Positions 35,465 to 43,765 of a DNA stretch of 64,000 nucleotides are shown here, in pieces. The notes under the pieces are model-generated. The model made no database searches and had not been told where the DNA came from. It saw only the letters and a program-made list of their open reading frames with translations. Within the stretch, counting starts at the first letter, position 1. Every line of letters starts with the position of its first letter. The translations under genes and the position numbers were made by a program. Source of the stretch: Roseomonas marmotae (lineage in GTDB: Bacteria; Pseudomonadota; Alphaproteobacteria; Acetobacterales; Acetobacteraceae); the NCBI RefSeq assembly GCF_017654485.1, contig NZ_CP061094.1, forward strand, positions 310,001-374,000. Reading direction: 5' to 3'.

Positions 35465-36178
35465 TCAACCGGCCGCAACGGGAACGGAAGCCAGCCGCTG
35501 CCGCAACGCCATGACGGCCGATTGCGGTGTCGTCAGCACCGGCAGGCCGGCTGGCACGGCGGCCCGCACGGCCGGCGCCGCCCGCGCCATGGAAAACTGG
35601 CCGATGACGATGGAATCCACCGCCGGTAAGGCTGCCGCCGCGCGGGCGATCAGCGCGTCATGCTCCTCCGGCCGCCCGGCCTGGAGCGCCGCCAGTGCCC
35701 CTTCCACCAGGCGCGCCTCAATGGTCAGGGGCTTGCCGACAGCCTCTCCCGCCGCCTTCAGCTCATCGGCCATCGAAGCGAGGGAGGGCGCGAAGCTCAC
35801 CAGCAGGCCGATGCGGCCGCCATGCCCCAGCGCCTCGGCGAAGGCGCCCTCATTCGGCTTCAGGATCGGGATGCCGTGGCTCCGCCGCGCCGCCTCGATG
35901 GCGGGCGCGAAGGCGGAACAGGTGAAGAGGATGGCGTCGCTCCCCCCGCCTTCGGGCCCCGCCATGGCGGCATAATCCGTCAGGCTCCTGAAGCGACCCA
36001 TCATCTTGGCGTCCAGCACGCCGCCCGCCGCCGCGTGATCCGCCGAGAGCGAGGAATCCAGCAGGTCGTGGGTCCGCGCTTCCGGCCAGTATTCAGCGAA
36101 GGCGGCATGGATCGGCGCCACGGATTCGCGCAGGGCATGGATCAGCATGATCCGGCTCGGCCGTATGGGCTGGCGCAT
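35465..36178 (-). CDS. Aspartate/glutamate racemase family protein
   Basis: A 237-residue protein of the Asp/Glu/hydantoin racemase superfamily. The first catalytic Cys is Cys87 in AILFTCSAFAPAIEAA. In the second half, where two-base racemases have another Cys, it reads IVIGQFSMARAAP, with no Cys. It may therefore be a one-Cys member, such as a decarboxylase- or isomerase-type enzyme, rather than a true racemase. It is convergent with the amidase operon across about 290 bp and lies 132 bp downstream of the cupin gene on the same strand. Confidence 0.82.
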   Translation of the reverse strand: MRQPIRPSRIMLIHALRESVAPIHAAFAEYWPEARTHDLLDSSLSADHAAAGGVLDAKMMGRFRSLTDYAAMAGPEGGGSDAILFTCSAFAPAIEAARRSHGIPILKPNEGAFAEALGHGGRIGLLVSFAPSLASMADELKAAGEAVGKPLTIEARLVEGALAALQAGRPEEHDALIARAAAALPAVDSIVIGQFSMARAAPAVRAAVPAGLPVLTTPQSAVMALRQRLASVPVAAG

Positions 36179-36310
36179 GGCGTTCCTCTCCCTCGAATCG
36201 CGCGGGCAGGAGAATGCCGGCCATGCCCGGGCTCCGATATCCCCTTTATGCAGCGCGCCACAACCGCGGATACCTGGAGGCGCCGCAGCCCGCCCGGTCC
36301 TGGCGGAGGC

Positions 36311-36781
36311 TCAGTAGGGCGGGCCGTCCTTGTGCCGGTACCGCCAGCGGCCGTCCTCGCGCAGGGCCAGGAGATCGTCCAAGGGGTAGACGACCCCGTC
36401 CCCCTCGGTGCGGTCGCCCACCTCCAGGTAACGGACGGGCCCTGCCGAGCGGTTCTCCAGGTGATGCGCCGCGCCACCGGCCGGGAAACCGGCGCAGTAC
36501 CCGGCCCGCAGCACCACCACCTCCTCCTCTCCGGAGACGAGCACGGCCTCCCCTTCCAGGATGAAGACGAACTCGTCCTGCTGGCTATGGGCGTGGTGCA
36601 GGGCGGAGACGGCGCCGGGTTCCAGCACCGTCAGGTTCACGCCGAAGTTCCGCAGCCCGAAGAGATCGCCCAGCGGACGCTTGACGCGCCCCGCCATCCT
36701 GGCGGCGAAGACCGCCGGATAGCTGGAGGAAATGCCGCGCTGCGGCGCCGTATCGGCCCTGATGGCCACGCGTTCCGTCAT
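36311..36781 (-). CDS. Cupin domain protein
   Basis: A 156-residue single-domain cupin. Metal-binding motif one reads HHAHSQQDEFVFILEGEAVL and motif two PAGGAAHHLEN. The ATG at 36781 has AGGAGG six bases upstream. Single cupins of this kind include isomerases, dioxygenases and storage proteins; no specific function is evident. It diverges from the aminotransferase gene, and their 210-bp shared upstream region carries sequence blocks also found before the MocR gene, suggesting common control. Confidence 0.85.
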   Translation of the reverse strand: MTERVAIRADTAPQRGISSSYPAVFAARMAGRVKRPLGDLFGLRNFGVNLTVLEPGAVSALHHAHSQQDEFVFILEGEAVLVSGEEEVVVLRAGYCAGFPAGGAAHHLENRSAGPVRYLEVGDRTEGDGVVYPLDDLLALREDGRWRYRHKDGPPY

Positions 36782-36871
36782 TCCGGCCTCCTGTGACATG
36801 GCTTCGCGACGCCTGAGGATGCGCCTCCGGCCGCCCTGATGGAAAGTCCCGGCCGGCGGCTCCGCGCAGGG

Positions 36872-36935
36872 ACTGTACCGGCCGGCGCGCGGCACAGTTC
36901 CGGGGCCGCGCGCCGTGGATCCGCTTGCGGCGCGC
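36872..36935. promoter_or_regulatory. Shared multi-block element, copy A, upstream of aminotransferase and cupin genes
   Basis: Blocks GGCGCGCGG, CACAGTTCC, GCGCCGTGG and CGCTTGCGGCGC occur in this order, and the same blocks with changed spacing recur at 39409-39462 before the MocR gene. ACTGT (36872-36876) and ACAGT (36894-36898) also form an inverted repeat. MocR regulators bind widely spaced repeats of this type. Confidence 0.55.
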
Positions 36936-36991
36936 CTCTCCGGCTCCGATGCTCGCGAAAGCCGCCCCGCGTCACCTCCTGCCCCGACTGG

Positions 36992-38239
36992 ATGGACATC
37001 ATGGCCCCTCACGCATCCTATCCGCTGTCCAGCCGCGCCCGGCATATGCGGGCCTCGGAAATCCGGGAACTGCTGAAGCTCGTGGACCGCCCTGGCATGA
37101 TCTCCTTCGCCGGCGGAATTCCCGATCCCTCCCTCCTCGACCATACGGCCTTCCGCGCCGCCTACGACGCCATGCTGGCCGATGCCGCGACGGGCGCTTC
37201 CGCGCTGCAATACTCGGCGACGGAAGGCTACCTGCCCCTGCGCGGCTGGCTCGCGGAGCGGATGACCACGCGGGGCATCGCCTGCTCCGCCGAGAATATC
37301 CTGGTCACGCATGGCTCCCAGCAGGCGCTCGACCTGATCGGCAAGCTGTTCCTGGACCCCGGCGACAGGGTGGTGACGCAGGCGCCCACCTATCTCGGCG
37401 CCCTGCAAAGCTTCAGCGCCTTCGAGCCCGCCTTCGCGAACCTCCGCCACATCGCCGCCGGCGGCCCCGTGAAGCTGATCTACCTCGTCCCCGATTTCGC
37501 CAATCCGACAGGCCGGTGCATGGAGCTTTCCGAGCGTATCGCCGCGCTCGACCTGGCGGAGCGGCATGGTGCCATCATCGCCGAGGACGCCGCCTATACC
37601 GAGCTGCGCTACGAGGGGGAGGACCTTCCCCCGATCGCCGCGCTGGACCAGGCGCGGGTCGGCGGGATCGAGGAGGCCCGCACCCTCCACTGCGGCACCT
37701 TTTCCAAGACGCTCTCGCCGGGCCTGCGCCTGGGCTGGATCTGCGGGCCCGCCGCGCTGATCCACCGGCTGACGCTCATCAAGCAGGCCTCCGACCTGCA
37801 TACGGCGACGGCGAACCAGCGGGCCATGCATGCCGTCGCCCTCTCCGGCTTCGATGCGCGGGTGGCGCGGGCGCGCCGGATCTACCGGCAGCGGCGGGAC
37901 TGGATGCTGGAAGCGCTGGAGCGCCACGCGCCGCCCGGCGTGACCTGGACGCGCCCGCGCGGCGGCCTGTTCATCTGGCTCACCCTGCCCGCCGGCACCG
38001 ACGCGGCGGCGCTGCTGCAAAAGGCCCTGGCGCGGAACATCGCCTTCGTCCCCGGCGGCGCCTTCTTCGCGGATGGCAGCGGCGCCAATACCCTGCGCCT
38101 GAGCTTCTCCCTGGCGGATGAGGCGAAATCCGCCGCAGGGATCGCGCGGCTCTGCGAACTCATCGCCGGGGAAGGCGCGCATGCGCGGCCGGAGGCGGTG
38201 TCCGGCACCGGCCGCGCCACGACTCACCAGCATCCCTGA
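36992..38239 (+). CDS. PLP-dependent aminotransferase, class I/II
   Basis: A 415-residue fold-type I aminotransferase of the 2-aminoadipate/LysN-like group. It has the arm GMISFAGGIPDPSLLDHTAF, LQYSATEGYLPLRGWLAERM, a PLP-stacking EDAAYTELRY segment, and the Schiff-base Lys239 in TFSKTLSPGLRLGW. The C-terminus includes PRGGLFIWLTLPAG. It has no DNA-binding domain, unlike the MocR protein 1.3 kb downstream. The start at 36992 is provisional; an ATG three codons later is possible. An MFS transporter gene follows after 17 bp. Substrate amino acid not evident. Confidence 0.9.
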   Translation: MDIMAPHASYPLSSRARHMRASEIRELLKLVDRPGMISFAGGIPDPSLLDHTAFRAAYDAMLADAATGASALQYSATEGYLPLRGWLAERMTTRGIACSAENILVTHGSQQALDLIGKLFLDPGDRVVTQAPTYLGALQSFSAFEPAFANLRHIAAGGPVKLIYLVPDFANPTGRCMELSERIAALDLAERHGAIIAEDAAYTELRYEGEDLPPIAALDQARVGGIEEARTLHCGTFSKTLSPGLRLGWICGPAALIHRLTLIKQASDLHTATANQRAMHAVALSGFDARVARARRIYRQRRDWMLEALERHAPPGVTWTRPRGGLFIWLTLPAGTDAAALLQKALARNIAFVPGGAFFADGSGANTLRLSFSLADEAKSAAGIARLCELIAGEGAHARPEAVSGTGRATTHQHP

Positions 38240-38256
38240 TCACGGAAGCCCCGCCC

Positions 38257-39384
38257 ATGTCATCCACGGCCTCCGCCCCGCCGGCCACCCGCCTCACCCG
38301 CCATGCCCTCTTCGGCGTGGTCGCGGGCGGGCTGATCGTCAGCGCCGCCATGGGCGTGCGCCAGACCTTCGGGCTTTTCGTCGCGCCCTTCTCCTTCGAC
38401 CACGGGCTGCCGGTCACGCTGATCGCCTTCGCCATCGCGCTGCACAACCTCGTCTGGGGCGTGGCGCAGCCCTTCGCGGGCGCGGCGGCCGACCGCTACG
38501 GCGCAGGGCCGGTGGTCGCCTTCGGCGCGCTGCTCTTCGCCGCCGGGCTGGCCGTCGCCGCCCTCTTTCCCACCGGCCCGATGCTGGTGCTGGGCCTGGG
38601 CCTGCTGGTGGGGGCGGGCATCAGCTGCACCAGCTTCGGCGTGGTGCTGACGGCGGTCAGCCGCGCCGTGCCGGCCGAGAAGCGCAGCATGGCCCTGGGC
38701 CTGTCCAGCGCCTGCGGCTCCCTCGGCCAGATGCTGCTGGTGCCGCTGGCGCAAGGCGTGTCCCAGCATTCCGGCACGGCGGTCGCGCTGATGGTCCTGG
38801 CGGGCTGCGTGCTGGCCGTCGCGCCCTTCGGCGTGCTGCTGGACCGCAGGGACCCCGCCGGCGCGGCCCCGGCGCCGGAAGGCGCGGGCCTGCCCCTGGG
38901 CGCGGCGCTGGCCCAGGCCATGCGGCACCCCGGCTTCCGGTTGCTGACCCTCGGCTTCTTCAACATGATCGGCAGCTGGGCCTGCGGCTGGCTGGGCGGG
39001 CGCTTCCGCCAGCAATATGTCCTGGGATGGCTCTACCTCATCCGCGGCATCGCCATCGCCGCCTTCTTCCTGCTGCCGAAGAGTGAAGCCTCCGTCCTCG
39101 TCTTCGCGGCCATCATGGGGCTGATCTGGCTGGGCACGGTGCCGCTGACCAGCGGGCTGGTGGCCAAGGTCTTCGGCGTGCGGCATCTCGGCACGCTCTT
39201 CGGAATCTGCTTCCTCAGCCACCAGATCGGCTCCTTCCTGGGTTCCTGGGTGGGCGGCTATGTCTTCGACGCGACGGGCTCCTATTCCCTCATCTGGATC
39301 GCCACGGCGGGTGCCGGGCTGGTGGCGGCGCTGCTGCACTTCCCCATCAAGGACCTGCCGGTGGCCGCGCCCGCCACGGCCTGA
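38257..39384 (+). CDS. MFS transporter
   Basis: A 375-residue major facilitator with about 12 hydrophobic segments. It opens TRHALFGVVAGGLIVSAAMG followed by VRQTFGLFVAPF, typical of the oxalate/formate- and monocarboxylate-like branch. The inner loop between helices 2 and 3 has GAAADRYGAGPVVAFGALLF, and the half-way loop is short. It follows the aminotransferase by 17 bp and precedes the MocR gene by 143 bp, so it may import or export the amino acid or keto acid of that enzyme. Confidence 0.9.
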   Translation: MSSTASAPPATRLTRHALFGVVAGGLIVSAAMGVRQTFGLFVAPFSFDHGLPVTLIAFAIALHNLVWGVAQPFAGAAADRYGAGPVVAFGALLFAAGLAVAALFPTGPMLVLGLGLLVGAGISCTSFGVVLTAVSRAVPAEKRSMALGLSSACGSLGQMLLVPLAQGVSQHSGTAVALMVLAGCVLAVAPFGVLLDRRDPAGAAPAPEGAGLPLGAALAQAMRHPGFRLLTLGFFNMIGSWACGWLGGRFRQQYVLGWLYLIRGIAIAAFFLLPKSEASVLVFAAIMGLIWLGTVPLTSGLVAKVFGVRHLGTLFGICFLSHQIGSFLGSWVGGYVFDATGSYSLIWIATAGAGLVAALLHFPIKDLPVAAPATA

Positions 39385-39408
39385 GCCACCCCGCCGCCGG
39401 CCCTGCCG

Positions 39409-39462
39409 GGCGCGCGGCGGCACAGTGCCCGCGCCGTGGCGCGAAGGCGCGCTTGCGGCGCC
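39409..39462. promoter_or_regulatory. Shared multi-block element, copy B, upstream of MocR gene
   Basis: GGCGCGCGG, CACAGTGCC, GCGCCGTGG and CGCTTGCGGCGC occur in the same order as at 36872-36935, with a 3-bp insertion after the first block and altered spacing between the last two. It lies 66 bp before the MocR start, consistent with autoregulation and control of the aminotransferase. Confidence 0.55.
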
Positions 39463-39527
39463 GGATGGCGGGCCGGCATAATGTCCGCGCCCGCCCCGAC
39501 CACGCCTGTTCCGGGAGCCGCGACGCC

Positions 39528-41021
39528 ATGCCACCCGCCCCTGAGCCCTCCTCCGTCGCCGCCGCGCCCGTGGAAACAGGCGAGGCGCTGCGTGTCGTCC
39601 TCGGCGGCGCGTCCCGCCTGGTCCTCGAGCTGGACCGGCACGGCCCCCGGCCGCTGGCGGACCAGATCGCGGAGCGGCTGGCCTCGCTGATCCGCGCGGG
39701 CAGCCTAACCCAGGGCACGCGCCTGCCCTCCATCCGCGCGCTCGCGGGGCGCTCCGGCGTCAGCATCCATAGCGTGGTGGAGGCCTATGCGCGGCTGGCG
39801 GCCATGGGGCTTTCCGTCTCCCGCGCCGGCTCCGGGGTCTATGTCGTGCGTCCCGCCGCCGCGCCCGCCGCCGCCCCGCCACCGGAACCCGACCCCCTGC
39901 TGCCGGAGGGCGCGGCGGCGGCGATGATGGACGGGTGGGACGATGCCCTGGCGCCCGGCAGCGGCTTCCTGCCCGGTGCCTGGATGGAAGGCGCCTGGCA
40001 GGGCGGCGTGCTGAACCGCTTCGCCCGGCACCTGCCCGCCGCCATGCCCCGGCCCAGCCCGCCGCAGGGGGGCGAGGCGATCCGCCAGCAGATCAGCCTG
40101 AAGCTCGGCATGCGCGGCATCCTCATGCCGCCGGACGGCGTGCTGATGACGAGCGGCGCCACCCAGGCGCTGGACCTGGTGATGCAGGCCCATCTTTCCC
40201 CTGGCGATACCGTGCTGGTGGAAGATCCCGGCTTCTTCATGCTGTTCCCGATGCTGGCCCGCCGGGGCGCGCGGATGGTGCCGATCCCGCGCCGCGCGGA
40301 TGGCCCGTGCCTGGAGGCCGTCGCCGCCGCCTGCCGCTCCGGCGCGCCGAAGCTCTTCTTCCTGCAATCCGTGCTGCATAACCCCACCGGCTGGACGGCG
40401 ACGGCCTCCAATCTCCACCACCTGCTGCGCCTGGCCGAGACCCATGGGCTGCTGCTGGTCGAGGACGATATCTATGGCGACCTCCACCCCGGCGAGCCGG
40501 TGCGGCTGATCCAGCTCGATGGCGGGGCCTCCGTCATCTACATCTCCAGCTTCGGCAAGCTGATCGGCGGGGCCGCGCGGCTGGGCTTCCTGGCCACCAG
40601 CGCGGCCCGCGCGCGGGAGCTTCTGCGCGCGAAGGTCATGACCGCCCTCACCGGCTCCGGCATGGAGGAACTGCTGGTGCTGGAAGTGCTCTCCTCCGGC
40701 CAGTACCGCCGCCATGTCGAGACGCTGCGGGCGCGGCTCTCCTCCGCGCGCGGCCTCGTCACGCAACGCCTGCGGGAACTGGGCTTCAGCATCGAGGGCG
40801 GGGATGGCGGGCTCTTCCTCTGGGCCGAGGCGCCGGAGGGCGTGCCCGACGACCTCACCCGGCGCGCCCGGCGGCAGGGATTGTTCCTGGCCGCCGGCAC
40901 GCTCTTCCGGCCCGGGGGCCGGCCCAGCCGGCATTTCCGCTTCAATGTCGGGCGCTCCACCGACCCGCGCATCCCCGCGCTGCTGCGCGGGCTCCTGCAT
41001 GGCGGCGGGACGCCGGGATAG
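39528..41021 (+). CDS. MocR/PdxR-type regulator (GntR helix-turn-helix fused to aminotransferase domain)
   Basis: A 497-residue chimera. Residues about 30-100 are a GntR winged helix (PLADQIAERLASLIRAGSLT, TRLPSIRALAGRSGVS). A Pro/Ala linker follows (about 105-125). The rest is an aminotransferase fold with GATQALDLVMQAHLSPGDTV, LVEDDIYGDLHPGEP and the PLP Lys344 in SSFGKLIGGAARLGF. MocR proteins sense PLP or amino-acid derivatives and control nearby metabolic genes. The start at 39528 gives a normal N-terminus; the ATG at 39481 is in a different frame. Likely targets are its own gene, the aminotransferase-MFS pair and the cupin. Confidence 0.92.
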   Translation: MPPAPEPSSVAAAPVETGEALRVVLGGASRLVLELDRHGPRPLADQIAERLASLIRAGSLTQGTRLPSIRALAGRSGVSIHSVVEAYARLAAMGLSVSRAGSGVYVVRPAAAPAAAPPPEPDPLLPEGAAAAMMDGWDDALAPGSGFLPGAWMEGAWQGGVLNRFARHLPAAMPRPSPPQGGEAIRQQISLKLGMRGILMPPDGVLMTSGATQALDLVMQAHLSPGDTVLVEDPGFFMLFPMLARRGARMVPIPRRADGPCLEAVAAACRSGAPKLFFLQSVLHNPTGWTATASNLHHLLRLAETHGLLLVEDDIYGDLHPGEPVRLIQLDGGASVIYISSFGKLIGGAARLGFLATSAARARELLRAKVMTALTGSGMEELLVLEVLSSGQYRRHVETLRARLSSARGLVTQRLRELGFSIEGGDGGLFLWAEAPEGVPDDLTRRARRQGLFLAAGTLFRPGGRPSRHFRFNVGRSTDPRIPALLRGLLHGGGTPG

Positions 41022-41091
41022 GCATGGCCCCACCGCGAAACGCGGCCACCCCCGTTGACGGCGCGCCCGGGAGGGAAAACTCTAGGGCGCC

Positions 41092-43548
41092 ATGACGAAC
41101 CGCCTCATTCCCCAGGACCTGCCCGACCGGGCCGCCTCCTCCCCCGCCCCGATGCTGCGGGAGGGCAGCGGCCCTGCCGGCCGCAGCCAACGCCTGGACG
41201 GCTTCATCCCCCTGCTCTGGGACGAGGCCGCCGGCCGCCTCTGCATCGAGGTGAACCGGCTGGACGAGGACTTCCTCTATGTCGACCGGCTCTCCCATGG
41301 CCTGGGCGACCACCGGCTGGAACGCGGCAACCTCAGCCGCCCGACCGTCGCGCGCTTCGAGCGCCGCGGGCCGCGCCTCTTCCTCGTCGCGCGCAACATG
41401 GCCTGGCGCACCTCCTCGCCCGAGCCGGCGCAGCAGCTCTCGGTGCGGCAGGCCTTCCCGGAAGCCGTGCTCTGGTCCTTCGACATCCTCTCCGAGCAGG
41501 CCGATGGCGCGCTGCTGGTGGATGGCACTGCCTTCTTCCTGCGCGACGCGCGCGGGCTGGCCGCGCAGCTCACCGGCCTGGGACAGGGCACCTACACGCT
41601 CGACCCCTCCCGCTGCGCCATCTCCGGCGAATGGCTGCGCGCCTTCCCGCGCAACAGCCAGGCCGAGGCCATCCTCACCTTCGTCAATCCCGCGGCCAAG
41701 CTGCGCCCCTTCTGGAACGGCGACGGGCTGCGCGAGGGGCTGATGTCGGTGGCCGCCGACCCGCGCGCCATCACGCTGCGGCTGCGCCACTGCTTCATCC
41801 AGCTGCCGGAGCCGGGCTTCCGCCCCCGCCGCTTCGACCCCCGCTCCTCCTTCTTCAACAGCACCATCTTCCATGACTTCGGCCAGTCGCTGGAGGAGCC
41901 GGGCGACGTGCACTACACCATCCGGCACCGGCTGGAGAAGAAGGACCCTACTGCCGCCGTCAGCGAGCCGGTGGAGCCCATCACCTACTACGTGGACCGT
42001 GGCGCGCCGGAGCCCATGCGCACGGCCCTGCTGGAAGGCGCGCTCTGGTGGAACAAGGCCTTCGAGGCGGCGGGCTTCCGCGACGCCTTCCGGGTGGAGC
42101 TGCTGCCCGAGGACGCGGACCCGCTCGACATCCGCTACAACATGATCACCTGGGTGCCGAGGGCCACGCGCGGCTTCTCCACCGGCACCATGATCTGGGA
42201 CCCCCGCACGGGCGAGATCATCAAGGGCGAGGTGACGTTGACGGCGCTGCGCGACCGGCACCTCCGCATGATCGCCGAGGCGCTGCTCTCCCCCTACGAG
42301 GACGGCACGCCCTGCCCGGAGGTCGAGAAGCTGATGCTCGCCCGGCTGCGCCAGCTCTCGGCGCATGAGGTGGCGCATACGCTGGGCCTCGACCACAACC
42401 ACATCGCCAGCACGCATGGCCAGGACATGTCGGTCTGCGACTATCCGGCGCCGCTGCTGACGCTGGATGCGGAAGGGCGGGTGGACCTCTCCCGCGCCTA
42501 TGGCGAGAGCATCGGCCGCTGGGACGAGATCTCCATCACCTGGGGCTATTGCCAGTTCCCGCCCGGCATGACGGAGGCGGAGGAGCAGGCCGCGCTGGAC
42601 GCGATCCTGGAGAAGGCGGAGCGCGAGGAGGGCCTCTACACCCTCGCGCAGCAGGACGGCATCCCGGAAAGTGGCGTGCATCCCAAGGGCCATCACTGGG
42701 ATACCGGCGCCGATGCCCCGGATGAACTGCTGCGGCTGCTGAAGATCCGCGAGGCCGCGCTGGCGCGCTTCGGCGAGCGCGCCATCAAGCCCGGACGGCC
42801 GATGGCGCTGCTGGCCGATGTGCTGGTGCCGCTCTACATGCTGCACCGCTACCAGACCGAGGCGGCGGTGAAGCTGCTCGGCGGGCTGGAATTCCGCTAC
42901 GCGCTGCGGGGCGACGGGCAGCTCGTCACCAAGCTGGTGCCGGGCGAGGACCAGCGGCGCGCGCTGCGGGCGGTGCTGGCGACGCTCTCCCCCAGCGTGC
43001 TGACGCTGCGCGAGGAGCTGCTGCTGCTGCTGCCGCCGCGCCCGCCGGAATGGTACCCGACGCGCGACACCTTCCGCGCCCATACCGGCCTGACCTTCGA
43101 CCCGCTCGGCGCCGCCGAGGCCGCGGCCACGCATACGCTGAGCTTCCTGTTCCATCCGCACCGCGCCGCGCGCATCGCCGAGCACCACCAGCGCGATGCC
43201 AGCCTGCCGGACCTGCATGAGGTGCTGCGCGCGGCGCTGGAGGCGACCTGGCATGCTCCGGCGGAACAAGGCCTGGCCCAGGCGGTGAAGCTGCGGGTGG
43301 AGCATGTGGTGCTGCGCCACCTGCTGGCCCTGGCGGCGGCCGAGGAGGCCTCGCCCCTGGTGCAGGCCATCGCGCGCGATGTTATCGGCGAGCTGCGCGC
43401 TTGGCTGGCCGGGGCGGAACCGGCGGCGGATTCGCCGGCCCGCGCCCATCGCGCGGCGGCGCTGGCCATGATCGAGGCCTTCGCCCGCGCGCCGGAGGAG
43501 TTCCGGCGGCCCGGCACGCTGCCGCCCCCGCCGGGCATGCCGATCTGA
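41092..43548 (+). CDS. Zinc-dependent metalloprotease (DUF5117/DUF4953 type)
   Basis: An 818-residue protein of the large metzincin-like family with N-terminal DUF5117 and central DUF4953 regions (PTAAVSEPVEPITYYVDRGA, then ARGFSTGTMIWDPRTGEIIK). The zinc motif HEVAHTLGLDH is at residues 425-435, with Glu426 as the base. Where the family has a Met-turn (SVMDYP) it reads SVCDYPAP, placing Cys449 at the Met position. There is no recognisable signal peptide, although many relatives are secreted. It starts 70 bp after the MocR stop and ends before a perfect hairpin. The substrate is unknown. Confidence 0.88.
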   Translation: MTNRLIPQDLPDRAASSPAPMLREGSGPAGRSQRLDGFIPLLWDEAAGRLCIEVNRLDEDFLYVDRLSHGLGDHRLERGNLSRPTVARFERRGPRLFLVARNMAWRTSSPEPAQQLSVRQAFPEAVLWSFDILSEQADGALLVDGTAFFLRDARGLAAQLTGLGQGTYTLDPSRCAISGEWLRAFPRNSQAEAILTFVNPAAKLRPFWNGDGLREGLMSVAADPRAITLRLRHCFIQLPEPGFRPRRFDPRSSFFNSTIFHDFGQSLEEPGDVHYTIRHRLEKKDPTAAVSEPVEPITYYVDRGAPEPMRTALLEGALWWNKAFEAAGFRDAFRVELLPEDADPLDIRYNMITWVPRATRGFSTGTMIWDPRTGEIIKGEVTLTALRDRHLRMIAEALLSPYEDGTPCPEVEKLMLARLRQLSAHEVAHTLGLDHNHIASTHGQDMSVCDYPAPLLTLDAEGRVDLSRAYGESIGRWDEISITWGYCQFPPGMTEAEEQAALDAILEKAEREEGLYTLAQQDGIPESGVHPKGHHWDTGADAPDELLRLLKIREAALARFGERAIKPGRPMALLADVLVPLYMLHRYQTEAAVKLLGGLEFRYALRGDGQLVTKLVPGEDQRRALRAVLATLSPSVLTLREELLLLLPPRPPEWYPTRDTFRAHTGLTFDPLGAAEAAATHTLSFLFHPHRAARIAEHHQRDASLPDLHEVLRAALEATWHAPAEQGLAQAVKLRVEHVVLRHLLALAAAEEASPLVQAIARDVIGELRAWLAGAEPAADSPARAHRAAALAMIEAFARAPEEFRRPGTLPPPPGMPI

Positions 43549-43565
43549 CCGGCTGACGCGGCATC

Positions 43566-43589
43566 CGGCCGGGTGGGAACACCCGGCCG
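43566..43589 (+). terminator. Hairpin after the metalloprotease gene
   Basis: CGGCCGGGTG, loop GGAA, CACCCGGCCG: a perfect 10-bp stem with a stable GNRA-like tetraloop, 17 bp after the stop. No T-run follows. Confidence 0.6.
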
Positions 43590-43603
43590 CGACGGCCAGG
43601 AAT

Positions 43604-43615
43604 TGTACACAATAG
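43604..43615 (+). promoter_or_regulatory. GntR-like operator sequence, copy 1
   Basis: TGTACACAATAG, within the imperfect palindrome ATTGT-AC-ACAAT (43602-43613). GT-N2-AC is the core of GntR/FadR-type operators. An identical 12-mer recurs 118 bp downstream. Confidence 0.55.
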
Positions 43616-43721
43616 AAGCAGGGAAGCCCCTGCGGCGCCCGGAAAGATCGCAAACGCTCCTGTGATCATTCCGGGTTTTTTCCATTCCGGCCGATTTTTC
43701 TGCTGAACCCCCGGCGTGAAC

Positions 43722-43733
43722 TGTACACAATAG
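43722..43733 (+). promoter_or_regulatory. GntR-like operator sequence, copy 2
   Basis: The second TGTACACAATAG, 33 bp before the deacetylase GTG at 43766. The two sites bracket the region where the promoter of the deacetylase-Liv operon should be, a layout suited to repression by looping or by blocking. Confidence 0.55.
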
Positions 43734-43765
43734 TCCACCGAAGCAGCTTTGGGGGGCTCTCCCGG

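Noticed and set aside
40942..43653. 903-codon open frame on the minus strand
   Set aside because: Antisense to the metalloprotease gene with HExxHxxGxxH motif; no motif of its own.
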